This document shows, piece by piece, positions 6,257 through 13,562 of a DNA stretch of 16,370 nucleotides (its first letter is position 1; each line of letters starts with the position of its first letter). The notes under the pieces were generated by a model. It did not search any database. It saw only the letters and a program-made list of their open reading frames with translations, and was not told the origin of the DNA. The stretch is from CAYREE01 sp964423225 (GTDB lineage: Archaea; Altiarchaeota; Altiarchaeia; IMC4; SCGC-AAA252-I15): positions 1 through 16,370 of the forward strand of contig CAYREE010000038.1 in assembly GCA_964423225.1 (NCBI GenBank), given 5' to 3'. Both the position numbers and the translations under genes were made by a program.

Positions 6257-8126
6257 TAAGACTAAGTGCTCTATTATAATCTGTTTTAAAAGAAGGATCG
6301 ATAGATGCGGCCAATCTTAAGTGATCAACACCCTTCTCAATCTTGCCTGAATTGATATATGCAATACCTAGATTATATCTAATAGTAGCATCATCAGGAT
6401 TCAACTCTCTCGCTATCTCAAATTCCGTAATAGCCTTATTCAAATCATCAAGTTCCATATACACTCCACCTAGATTGTTATGAGCCTCATGGAAAAACTT
6501 GTTTATAGATATTGCTGAAAGATAGGCCTTCTCAGCCTCATTATACCTGCCTGTAGCATACAAGACATTACCCAGATTATTATATGCATATTCGTTGTTG
6601 TGATTGAGGTTTATCGCTTTCCTAAGATATTCCTCAGCCTTTTTATAATCCCCCAACTTGTTATAAGCAGCACCCATATTGTTATATGCCTCATAATGTG
6701 TTGGGTTTAGCTCGATTGCCTTCTCGTATGATTCAATGGCCTTGTCATACAATCTGTCTTGTTCATAAGATCTCCCAAGATTATTATATGGATTCAACAT
6801 TGAAGAAAATTCGATATCAGATGATTCATAAACTGTATTATTCACTATGAAAAATGCCAAGATCAATATTGCTAACTTGCCTTTAAGCCGTGATACATCA
6901 TCTTTAAATGTCTCAAATAAATGGATTAATGCATCTGATGAAAATATTATTAGTATTGGTATGACCGGTATTCTGAATCGAGCTGTAATAAAGAACAAGA
7001 TGATTGAAATACCATATGTGCAATAAAGAAGGATTGCGGGCCTGGCTTTAACATTCCAGATATTGACTATTATCCCCAATAATCCTAGTGGACCGATTAT
7101 CGCTAATGAGGGAATTAAGTAACGTATAATGCCTTGTCTACTCAGATAGTTGTAATTATAGATTTGTGGGACCTCATATGAATTCAGATAAAACATCGTC
7201 TTCTTAAATAGGAGCAGTATATATCTTGTGGGGTCTCTAGAGATGTATTCCCAGCTTTTCCCAAACCATATAATATCTGCTTGGAAGGAAGATAATTTGC
7301 CATCTGTTTCAGGCTGTACTACATTAGACGGTATGAAAACCGACCTGCTTGACGAAGGATTGAGCTCGTTAATAGGTATGAATAATCCAGTGGCATTCAT
7401 ATTATTGCCTATATAGAAGTTGTATCCTGCATTCGAAGAAATCAAGGTATAGCTTCCATGATAAATGTTATTAACCGTAACCGGGGTGATAATGAGTAAA
7501 GCACCTATCAATAATCTTAGACTACTCGCAAGCCAATTACTTCCAGGTGGTCTAATATAATTAAATAACAACAGGACTGGTAGAAGAAGGATCATATTAG
7601 GTTTTCCTAGACATGACAGACCCAGTAATAGTCCTGACACGATCCAAAATTCTGACTTATCCTCCAGATATGCCTTGGTTAATGATAATGCCAGGCAGAT
7701 ATTTACAAAACCTAAAATGGATTCAGTCAGATATGTGGCGGAATAAAAAACCAACGGCCCGTAAACCGTGGATAATAATCCTGCGATAAAACCAACTTTT
7801 TGATTAAAGATAATCCTACCAGTATATGCAGTCACAACACATGTTAATGCACCAATAATAGCCTGCAACACCATTACATTCGAGAATGAATCACCTACAA
7901 GGGTATAAGTGAATACTAGGAAATAGGCGTATAATGGACCGATAACTGAAGGTCCAATACTGAAAATGCCGTTATCTATGATATTTTGGGCTAATGCATC
8001 ATATGTTTTAGAATCAAACATAAGAGTCGTATAGAATGGATCATCACTTATCTGATTGACATAAGCAACTCGCACGATTAATGCGATGACAAAAACAATA
8101 AAATAATTGATATAAGAATCATCCAT
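6246..8126 (-). CDS. membrane glycosyltransferase (GT39/PMT-like) with C-terminal TPR repeats
   Basis: The first 430 or so residues carry many hydrophobic helices in the pattern of polyprenyl-phosphate-sugar glycosyltransferases of the PMT/ArnT type (GT-C fold). The early extracytoplasmic loop contains acidic residues (FDSKTYDALA, about 38-47) where the family's catalytic Asp lies, and GLSCLGKPN is a typical inter-helix segment. Residues from about 445 to 614 are five tandem 34-residue TPR units with the NNLG...A...Y..A....P pattern. This implies sugar transfer to a protein or lipid on the outer face of the membrane, with TPRs binding a partner. The donor and acceptor cannot be told. The first codon lies about 24 nt from a TATAAAAG box, so translation is probably leaderless. 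It diverges from the PAC2 gene. Confidence 0.85.
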   Translation of the reverse strand: MDDSYINYFIVFVIALIVRVAYVNQISDDPFYTTLMFDSKTYDALAQNIIDNGIFSIGPSVIGPLYAYFLVFTYTLVGDSFSNVMVLQAIIGALTCVVTAYTGRIIFNQKVGFIAGLLSTVYGPLVFYSATYLTESILGFVNICLALSLTKAYLEDKSEFWIVSGLLLGLSCLGKPNMILLLPVLLLFNYIRPPGSNWLASSLRLLIGALLIITPVTVNNIYHGSYTLISSNAGYNFYIGNNMNATGLFIPINELNPSSSRSVFIPSNVVQPETDGKLSSFQADIIWFGKSWEYISRDPTRYILLLFKKTMFYLNSYEVPQIYNYNYLSRQGIIRYLIPSLAIIGPLGLLGIIVNIWNVKARPAILLYCTYGISIILFFITARFRIPVIPILIIFSSDALIHLFETFKDDVSRLKGKLAILILAFFIVNNTVYESSDIEFSSMLNPYNNLGRSYEQDRLYDKAIESYEKAIELNPTHYEAYNNMGAAYNKLGDYKKAEEYLRKAINLNHNNEYAYNNLGNVLYATGRYNEAEKAYLSAISINKFFHEAHNNLGGVYMELDDLNKAITEFEIARELNPDDATIRYNLGIAYINSGKIEKGVDHLRLAASIDPSFKTDYNRALSLINS

Positions 8127-8145
8127 GATATCTATTTAATACTAG

Positions 8146-8153
8146 CTTTTATA
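8146..8153. promoter_or_regulatory. TATA box between divergent glycosyltransferase and PAC2 genes
   Basis: TATAAAAG on the minus strand (8153 to 8146) is centred about 24 nt from the minus-strand ATG at 8126, fitting a leaderless transcript. On the plus strand the same bases read CTTTTATA, centred about 28 nt before the ATG at 8178. That would make the second, not the first, in-frame ATG of the PAC2 gene the leaderless start. Confidence 0.45.
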
Positions 8154-8165
8154 GGTTATAATTTA

Positions 8166-8909
8166 ATGGTTCACACTATGACAATAGACATAAATATTAC
8201 CAAAAAACTACCTGAAAAACCCATAGTAATAGAAGCATTCCCAAGCAAAGGCTACGTTTCCACAATAGCTGCAAGCTATATGATAAAGCAATTAGGAATG
8301 GAATACGCTGGCTTCATCCATTCAAACGATCTCGAGGCAGTAACAGTAGTCCATGAATCAACACCCATGAGGCCTATACGGATTTATACTAAAGATAATC
8401 TCGTATTGATTTTTTCAGAGATAATGATACCCATGGAAATGATCCATGATTTCAGCGAAAAAATGGCTGAATGGATCAATAAAATAGATACTAAAGAAAT
8501 AATCCTTCTTGCAAACATAATGGGTGTTACATCAGAAGATACTCATGAAATATTTGGTATCGGATGCGGTAAGGAATCAATAAAAAAGCTTAAAGATGCT
8601 GATGTTAAGATGCTTGAAGAAGGTGTTTTAACAGGAATGTCAAGCAGTATCATGATAAGATGCATGGAAGCCGGACTCGACTCGATAGCATTGATGGTTG
8701 AGACAAGATACATACCTGACGTACTTGCAGCATCAAATATGTTGAACATACTCAATAAAGTCGTCGGAGTCAATATCGACGTTGCAGGCCTTGAAAACAC
8801 TGGAAAAGAAATCGAAGGACAAGTCAAGAATTTCTTAGAGCAATTTAAAAATGCTCAGGAAGGACAGCAAAAACTCAGTGAACTAAGCAAACTACCTATG
8901 TATCGATAG
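8166..8909 (+). CDS. PAC2-family (proteasome assembly chaperone-like) protein
   Basis: A PAC2/DUF75 protein of 247 aa. Homologues related to eukaryotic PAC2 are widespread in archaea, where they are proposed to act in proteasome assembly or nucleotide-type binding. The archaeal role is not well fixed. Family features: an N-terminal strand and glycine loop (IEAFPSKGYVSTIAASYMI, about 22-40), a VTVVHESTPMRPIRIY strand region about 59-74, and LTGMSSSIM followed by ALMVETRYIPDVLAA about 165-195. The C-terminus is a charged helix (KNFLEQFKNAQEGQQ). Two in-frame ATGs exist (8166 and 8178), and the TATA position favours 8178 (243 aa). A T-rich stretch follows the stop. Confidence 0.82.
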   Translation: MVHTMTIDINITKKLPEKPIVIEAFPSKGYVSTIAASYMIKQLGMEYAGFIHSNDLEAVTVVHESTPMRPIRIYTKDNLVLIFSEIMIPMEMIHDFSEKMAEWINKIDTKEIILLANIMGVTSEDTHEIFGIGCGKESIKKLKDADVKMLEEGVLTGMSSSIMIRCMEAGLDSIALMVETRYIPDVLAASNMLNILNKVVGVNIDVAGLENTGKEIEGQVKNFLEQFKNAQEGQQKLSELSKLPMYR

Positions 8910-8926
8910 TTTTTAATGGTTTATTG

Positions 8927-8938
8927 TTTTTTTATTTT
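8927..8938 (+). terminator. T-tract terminator after PAC2 gene
   Basis: TTTTTTTATTTT lies 18 nt after the PAC2 stop, within the gap before the next plus-strand gene. No stem of note precedes it. This fits archaeal termination, where a U-rich tract is enough. The assignment is by composition and position. Confidence 0.45.
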
Positions 8939-8970
8939 CCTAATATCAATCAAATAAACAGGTGGTATAA

Positions 8971-9456
8971 ATGGTTAACCTGTATCGAGAACTTATTTCA
9001 AAAAAACATTCGCATGAATTTATCGAACGCGAATCAATGATAAACAAACTACAGGGTAAAGATTATCTTAGTGACGTTCAAATATTGGATGTCATGAAGT
9101 ATAAGAACGTTCAAGAACATACAAATCAGAAGGTATCAAATTTCACTGCAATAGCATTCGCATCAAGTAGTATCGAGAAGAAGATACAGTTTTTAAAGAA
9201 ATTGAATGGTGTTGGCATGACTGTTGCATCAACTATATTGATGTTCCATAACCCCTATAAGTTTGGAGAGTTAAACCATACTGTTTGGAATATTCTCCAT
9301 AGGAATTATGGTCTTTCAGGAAGTGAAAAAAGCTCAAACAGCGATTACAGCATACCGGAATACGTTCAGTATATACAAATACTTCAGTCTTTATCTGAAG
9401 AATATGGTATGCGACCCTCCGATATAGTTTTTATTATTAGTACCTTGAAAAAATGA
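8971..9456 (+). CDS. helix-hairpin-helix protein, DNA-glycosylase-like, Asp absent
   Basis: A 161-aa protein whose middle resembles the HhH region of HhH-GPD DNA glycosylases: LKKLNGVGMTVASTIL at about residues 75-90 is the hairpin with its GVG turn, followed by NPYKFGELNHTVWNIL. In glycosylases a catalytic Asp sits in the segment after the hairpin (often D..VW). Here the equivalent place is Asn102 in LNHTVW, so glycosylase activity is doubtful. The protein is also shorter than full glycosylases. GGTGGT before ATG 8971 is a good Shine-Dalgarno. The stop overlaps the adk start as ATGA, so the two are probably translated together. The role is unknown; DNA or RNA binding is the likeliest reading. 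Confidence 0.7.
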   Translation: MVNLYRELISKKHSHEFIERESMINKLQGKDYLSDVQILDVMKYKNVQEHTNQKVSNFTAIAFASSSIEKKIQFLKKLNGVGMTVASTILMFHNPYKFGELNHTVWNILHRNYGLSGSEKSSNSDYSIPEYVQYIQILQSLSEEYGMRPSDIVFIISTLKK

Positions 9457-10082
9457 ATATAATCTTATTAGGACCTCCGGGATGTGGGAAAGGCACACAG
9501 GCTGAAATGTTATCTGAACGATATTCTCTCCCACATATTTCTACTGGGAACATTCTAAGACATGCGATAGAAAACAAGACCAAACTAGGTTTAGAAGCTA
9601 AATCCTTCATGGATCAGGGTGAACTGGTACCTGACAAAGTAATCGATGGAATTGTTTCTGAAAGATTGAAGATACGTGATTGTAACAATGGTTTTATCCT
9701 TGATGGGTTTCCCCGGACTTTAGAACAGGCTAAAGAACTGGAGACAATACGTTCTATAGATTTTGTCTTTGACTTTGTTATCCCTGACAACCTGATAATC
9801 CAACGTCTTTCGAAAAGAAGAGTATGTGCAGATTGCGGGTCAACTTATCATCTAATCACCAAACCTCCCGCAAAAACAGGAGTATGTGATTCATGTAATT
9901 CAAAACTCATTCAAAGAGAAGATGATAGTGAATCCACGATCCGCCATAGATTAGAGATATATCATAAGCAGACTGAACCTCTAATCAAGTATTATAGTAT
10001 TGAGCGTAACTTGATCACACTTGACGGATCCACCCCGATAATGAAATTACTCGATGAAATAAGCGATATATTAAAGACATAG
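9453..10082 (+). CDS. adk: adenylate kinase, zinc-lid type
   Basis: Interconverts ATP + AMP and 2 ADP, in the cytosol. Motifs: P-loop GPPGCGKGT at residues 7-15; STGNILR for AMP binding at about 30-36; LDGFPRT at about 83-89; and a LID domain with Cys125, Cys128, Cys145 and Cys148, a complete four-cysteine zinc site as in Gram-positive bacterial enzymes. The length of 209 aa is slightly short of the usual 212-220. This is the long-LID bacterial-type family rather than the distinct archaeal AdkA found in some methanogens. Its start overlaps the HhH gene stop, and the next gene begins 16 nt after its stop, so these three are likely one operon. Confidence 0.95.
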   Translation: MNIILLGPPGCGKGTQAEMLSERYSLPHISTGNILRHAIENKTKLGLEAKSFMDQGELVPDKVIDGIVSERLKIRDCNNGFILDGFPRTLEQAKELETIRSIDFVFDFVIPDNLIIQRLSKRRVCADCGSTYHLITKPPAKTGVCDSCNSKLIQREDDSESTIRHRLEIYHKQTEPLIKYYSIERNLITLDGSTPIMKLLDEISDILKT

Positions 10083-10098
10083 GCCTGAATACTTTACG

Positions 10099-11328
10099 AT
10101 GAAGAGTATATTCGTCATATTGATAATCCTATCATCTTCTGCTATTATGGTTTCTGCACAGGATAATCCCTGTGTAAAAACATGGTTTTTTCCAAGACTC
10201 GTGCATCTTGGCGACAATACAGCATTTAAACATATACCCCTTGCAGAAAATCCACTTGCTTATGAAATAAATATATCGCTTAAAGCACGTGTTAAACACG
10301 CTAACATATCGTTTTATACTCGTGTAATTGAAAAACCCCATAGGTACCCGACCTTCTTCGTTAATGGGAATGCGATGAAAAATCCATGTTTTGAATTGAA
10401 GCCTGATCGATGGTATACATGTTCATTCAATATCTCGAACGATTTTTTTATAATGAAGACAAATCAGATCACGTTCACTAGTGAAAAACTTTTTTCGATC
10501 AGTCCTTGGATAAATGATTATGCGTTTAAAAACGTACTGTTAACAACAACGTATGCTGACTGCCATCCATTATTGACTGTTTCAAAGTCTTTTTCCAAAA
10601 AGAAAGCATATGTAGGCGATATAGTCAATATCTCCATTATAATCACAAATGTCGGGATATTAAACGCATTAAATGTCTCTCTTATAGATGATCCAAGCGT
10701 ATTCAAGGTCGTTGACGGCCAGACAAAGGGATTTCTGGAACTCATGGCATACAATAATGTCTATCTGTTAGAATACCGGGTAAATACGACTAAGGCTGGT
10801 GACATCACTCCAAAATCAGGTACTGTAAAATACAGTGATGTTTTCGGAAACGAGTATGATGCAATAATCCCTGGATTACAGATCAGGGTTGATCCAATAC
10901 CACCCCGACTATATGTTTTGAAGAATATTTCGACTAATAAAACTTATCCTGGAGAAAAAGTCTATGTTGATATTACTGTTGTTAATAATGGAACTGAAAT
11001 CGCATACAATGTAACCATAGACGATTTTATTAATAATGAAAAAATCATAATCAATGGTTCGTCTGATCCATACCTCGATATGCTTCTACCTGGTGAGAAC
11101 ATCACATACCAGTATTATATGATCTCAAAAGAAGAGATATTACTCACATCAGCGGCATTAATTCATTATACTGACTATATTGGCAACTCATTCAATATCA
11201 CATCAACTTACACTGATCTAACTGTGATGAAGGAGATTAAGGAGAAATCATCCAATCCATATATGATCCTACTTGTTCTAGTAGTGGGCATACTTTTATT
11301 ATTAATCGTTTATTCACGGATTCGATAA
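10099..11328 (+). CDS. secreted, C-terminally anchored protein with tandem Ig-like repeats
   Basis: 409 aa. Residues 1-20 form a signal peptide (hydrophobic core, cleavage likely after VSA). A domain of about 140 residues containing five cysteines comes next. Two related beta-rich units follow, at about 158-267 and 271-376, each starting with LxVxKxxS and containing YxGDxVxxxxxxxNxG. This is the pattern of CARDB/DUF11-type adhesive repeats, with the same KYSD/HYTD closing strand. A hydrophobic helix at about 388-405 and a short basic tail end the protein. Many N-x-S/T sequons suggest surface glycosylation. The predicted place is the cell surface, anchored in the membrane. No enzyme motif is seen. 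It probably shares the adk transcript, and its stop is 4 nt from the convergent lipoprotein gene. Confidence 0.75.
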   Translation: MKSIFVILIILSSSAIMVSAQDNPCVKTWFFPRLVHLGDNTAFKHIPLAENPLAYEINISLKARVKHANISFYTRVIEKPHRYPTFFVNGNAMKNPCFELKPDRWYTCSFNISNDFFIMKTNQITFTSEKLFSISPWINDYAFKNVLLTTTYADCHPLLTVSKSFSKKKAYVGDIVNISIIITNVGILNALNVSLIDDPSVFKVVDGQTKGFLELMAYNNVYLLEYRVNTTKAGDITPKSGTVKYSDVFGNEYDAIIPGLQIRVDPIPPRLYVLKNISTNKTYPGEKVYVDITVVNNGTEIAYNVTIDDFINNEKIIINGSSDPYLDMLLPGENITYQYYMISKEEILLTSAALIHYTDYIGNSFNITSTYTDLTVMKEIKEKSSNPYMILLVLVVGILLLLIVYSRIR

Positions 11329-11332
11329 CTGT

Positions 11333-11836
11333 TCATGAAAGATAGCATTGAGCCCAGATCTCTTTTATCGTCAGATAATTAACCTTCTGTTCTGGATGGA
11401 CTCTACCTAAGGGATCCGTCCATTCTCCAACATGATGCTCTTCAACATCGAATCCCAGTTTAAACTCCTTCCAAACCCATTGTTTGATAACTCTACCATC
11501 ATCCATCTGTGGGGCAACATACCGCCCCCAACAATAGTAGTAATCCCTGTTTTCACCAATATTAGCCCCCCACCAGCATATCAGATAGAATTGGTCATAT
11601 AATGCTTTTGCAGATGGGGATTCAAAGTCATCTACCAAGACCACGCTAATAGGGTGTTTTAAGTAGTTTTCATGTAGAATACCGCCGTCCACACGTACCT
11701 GTACCCCCTTGTATGTTGTTACACAGGGATTAACATATACTTTAGGGGGTGGTTCCTCTTTCTTACTTCCGAATATACATCCGGTGGAAGATATAGTTAT
11801 TAATATTAGTATTACAATAATTCTCCTATAATCCAT
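11333..11836 (-). CDS. small lipoprotein of unknown function
   Basis: 167 aa with an N-terminal basic-hydrophobic signal (MDYRRIIVILILI) ending in the lipobox SSTGC, so Cys20 should be lipidated and the protein held on the outer membrane face. The mature part is rich in Trp, Tyr and Cys (ICWWGAN, YYYCWGRYV, KQWVWKEF) and has no helix bundles or known catalytic motif. The mature N-terminus has NPCVTTY, resembling NPCVKTW at the mature start of the neighbouring surface protein. This may be chance or a shared feature. It converges on that gene and diverges from dapL. I do not recognise a family. Confidence 0.65.
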   Translation of the reverse strand: MDYRRIIVILILITISSTGCIFGSKKEEPPPKVYVNPCVTTYKGVQVRVDGGILHENYLKHPISVVLVDDFESPSAKALYDQFYLICWWGANIGENRDYYYCWGRYVAPQMDDGRVIKQWVWKEFKLGFDVEEHHVGEWTDPLGRVHPEQKVNYLTIKEIWAQCYLS

Positions 11837-11843
11837 ATTATCT

Positions 11844-11853
11844 AATATAAATT
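11844..11853 (+). promoter_or_regulatory. dapL TATA box (leaderless start)
   Basis: AATATAAATT is centred about 23 nt before the dapL ATG at 11871, the distance expected for a leaderless archaeal mRNA. No Shine-Dalgarno precedes the ATG. The minus-strand lipoprotein gene, only 34 nt away, may use TTTAAA at 11865-11870 on its own strand. Confidence 0.45.
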
Positions 11854-11870
11854 GTAACTAGAGATTTAAA

Positions 11871-13034
11871 ATGGTTTCTTATTCATCAAGAGTGGAGAAA
11901 ATACCGCCTTACATGTTTGCGGAACTTGATAAGGCGATAGCAGAGAAAAAGGCTGAAGGATTAGACGTGATAAGTTTCGGGGTTGGGGATCCAGACCTAC
12001 CGACTCCAGACAATATCGTTGAAAAACTTAGGAGTGCTGTAAAAGATCCAAGTACCCATAAATACCCAAGCTATGTGGGAATGCTATCATTCAGGGAAGC
12101 AGTCTCAAACTGGTATAAAAAAAGATTTAATGTGGATCTAGATCCTAGAGAAGAAGTATTAACACTTATCGGATCAAAAGAGGGTATCGGACATATTCCT
12201 CTCGCATTCGTTAATCCAGGGGATGTTGTATTATATACTGATCCAGGATATCCTGTTTATCGGATGGGTACATTATTTGCTGGCGGGAATCCTGTACCAC
12301 TTCCATTAATTGAAGAAAATGATTTTCTACCAGACTTATCAAAGATCGATGAAAAGACAGTGAAAAAAGCCAAATTAATGTTCCTAAATTATCCAAATAA
12401 TCCAACAGCAGCAACTGCATCTAAAGAATTTTTCAAGGAAGTGGTTGATTATGGTATCGATAATGATATAATTATATGCCATGACGCACCCTACTCAGAA
12501 GTAGCATTTGAAGGATATAATGCTCCAAGCATAATGGAAATTCCAAATGCAATAGAGTGTGCGATCGAATTCCACTCCCTCAGCAAGACCTATAATATGA
12601 CTGGCTGGAGACTTGGATTTGCGGTAGGAAACTCTGAGATAATAAACGGATTAGGTAAGGTGAAGCAAAACATAGACTCTGGAGCATTTGATGCCGTCCA
12701 GATCGCTGGAATCGAGGCATTATCGGGTCCGCAAGACCAGGTTGTAAAGAATATGAAGCTAATGCAAGAACGCAGGGATGTCATGGCAAAAGGATTAGAA
12801 GAGTTAGGCTGGGAATTCAAAAATCCGATCGCAACCTTCTATATGTGGGTTAAAGTACCTGGTTCAGAATCTTCAATAGACTTTTCACGTAAAATACTGG
12901 ATAGCACTGGCGTCGTGATGACGCCTGGTGTAGGATTTGGAGAATATGGTGAAGGATATATTCGAATAGCATTAACACAGTCAAAAGAAAGAATATTAGA
13001 AGCAATTAAAAGATTGAAAAAAGCAAAGCTCTAA
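11871..13034 (+). CDS. dapL: LL-diaminopimelate aminotransferase
   Basis: A PLP-dependent fold-type I aminotransferase that converts tetrahydrodipicolinate and glutamate to LL-diaminopimelate, the one-step route of lysine synthesis found in plants, some bacteria and methanogens. Motifs: FGVGDPDLPTP at about 36-46; HKYPSYVGMLSFREA at about 63-77; a DPGYPVY segment at 124-130 contacting the cofactor; NYPNNPT at 173-179; HDAPYSE at 204-210; and SLSKTYNMTGWRLGF with the PLP lysine at about 239. The length of 387 aa is right. A close alternative is an aspartate/alanine aminotransferase of the same class. KYPSYVG and EFHSLSKTYNMTGWR are typical of DapL, which I prefer. No other lysine gene is in the window. 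Confidence 0.85.
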   Translation: MVSYSSRVEKIPPYMFAELDKAIAEKKAEGLDVISFGVGDPDLPTPDNIVEKLRSAVKDPSTHKYPSYVGMLSFREAVSNWYKKRFNVDLDPREEVLTLIGSKEGIGHIPLAFVNPGDVVLYTDPGYPVYRMGTLFAGGNPVPLPLIEENDFLPDLSKIDEKTVKKAKLMFLNYPNNPTAATASKEFFKEVVDYGIDNDIIICHDAPYSEVAFEGYNAPSIMEIPNAIECAIEFHSLSKTYNMTGWRLGFAVGNSEIINGLGKVKQNIDSGAFDAVQIAGIEALSGPQDQVVKNMKLMQERRDVMAKGLEELGWEFKNPIATFYMWVKVPGSESSIDFSRKILDSTGVVMTPGVGFGEYGEGYIRIALTQSKERILEAIKRLKKAKL

Positions 13035-13119
13035 ACCATCAATATAAAAAAAATCTGTTGAATACTATTGAAACCAGTATTTAACCATTTTAGAGAGAGA
13101 ATTCTAGAAGTGGTATATT

Positions 13120-13190
13120 AAAAAAAATGTGAGAAGCAGCCCTTGGATAATAATTATCCAAAGAGGCTTGCTAGTCCGCTTGCTGCTTCT
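13120..13190 (-). terminator. rpl12 terminator reaching into the coding region
   Basis: On the minus strand, AGAAGCAGC (complement of 13182-13190, inside rpl12) can pair with GCTGCTTCT (complement of 13132-13140). A run of eight T lies just after, at 13127-13120. Nested inside is a perfect 9+1+9 inverted repeat at 13143-13161 that spans the rpl12 stop codon. A hairpin followed by a T-run argues for transcription termination here. The outer stem would form only once ribosomes have cleared the last codons. Confidence 0.6.
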
Positions 13191-13459
13191 TCCTCAGATT
13201 TCTCATCTTCTACTGGTTTTTCTTCCTTTGCTTCAGTAGCAGCTGGTGTATCAGCGGGTGCGGCTGCAGCAGGTGCAGCAGCAACAACACTCTTCTCGAT
13301 GGCTTCATCTATATTGACGCCGTCAAGAGATGCTACGAGGGCTTTGACACGTGCCTCATCAACATCTGCTCCAGCAGATTTCAATATTTTTCCAACTGAA
13401 TCCGCGTCAATCTTTTTGCCAGCCGAATGAAGTAGCATTGCAGCATAAACGTATTCCAT
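13154..13459 (-). CDS. rpl12: 50S ribosomal protein P1 (L12), archaeal stalk protein
   Basis: 101 aa. The N-terminal dimerisation domain (MEYVYAAMLLHSAGK, then a stretch around IDADSVGKILKSAGADVDE) is followed by a flexible Ala-rich hinge at about 59-75, an acidic Glu/Lys tract, and the conserved GLASLFG tail that contacts elongation factors. This is the archaeal P1 plan. A Shine-Dalgarno GGAGGA lies 6 nt before the ATG, and TTTTTAAA at 13516-13509 (minus) is a good TATA box giving a leader of about 28 nt. In most archaea this gene follows the L10 (P0) gene. Here the gene upstream on the same strand is thiC, with an RNA gene between, so rpl12 has moved and has its own promoter. Confidence 0.94.
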   Translation of the reverse strand: MEYVYAAMLLHSAGKKIDADSVGKILKSAGADVDEARVKALVASLDGVNIDEAIEKSVVAAAPAAAAPADTPAATEAKEEKPVEDEKSEEEAASGLASLFG

Positions 13460-13508
13460 GATTTATCCTCCATAAAAAAATATGTATCCAATAATATGGG
13501 CAAATACC

Positions 13509-13516
13509 TTTAAAAA
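13509..13516 (-). promoter_or_regulatory. rpl12 TATA box
   Basis: TTTTTAAA on the minus strand, followed by GG. A start about 26 nt downstream falls near 13487, leaving a leader of about 28 nt with GGAGGA at 13471-13466. This is the clearest mRNA promoter and Shine-Dalgarno pair in the window, as expected for a heavily expressed ribosomal protein. Confidence 0.5.
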
Positions 13517-13562
13517 TGCTCTTGTATTATTGTATAAAAGATTTTTTTTTAATAAGGTGATA

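Noticed and set aside
13083..13114. Imperfect hairpin after dapL (ACCATTTT with GAAGTGGT) as a dapL terminator
   Set aside because: The stem relies on G-U pairs and is followed by A residues, not T, on the plus strand.
13143..13430. 95-codon Ala/Ser-rich open frame on the plus strand
   Set aside because: It lies antisense to rpl12. Its composition follows from the Ala-rich hinge read backwards, and there is no Shine-Dalgarno.
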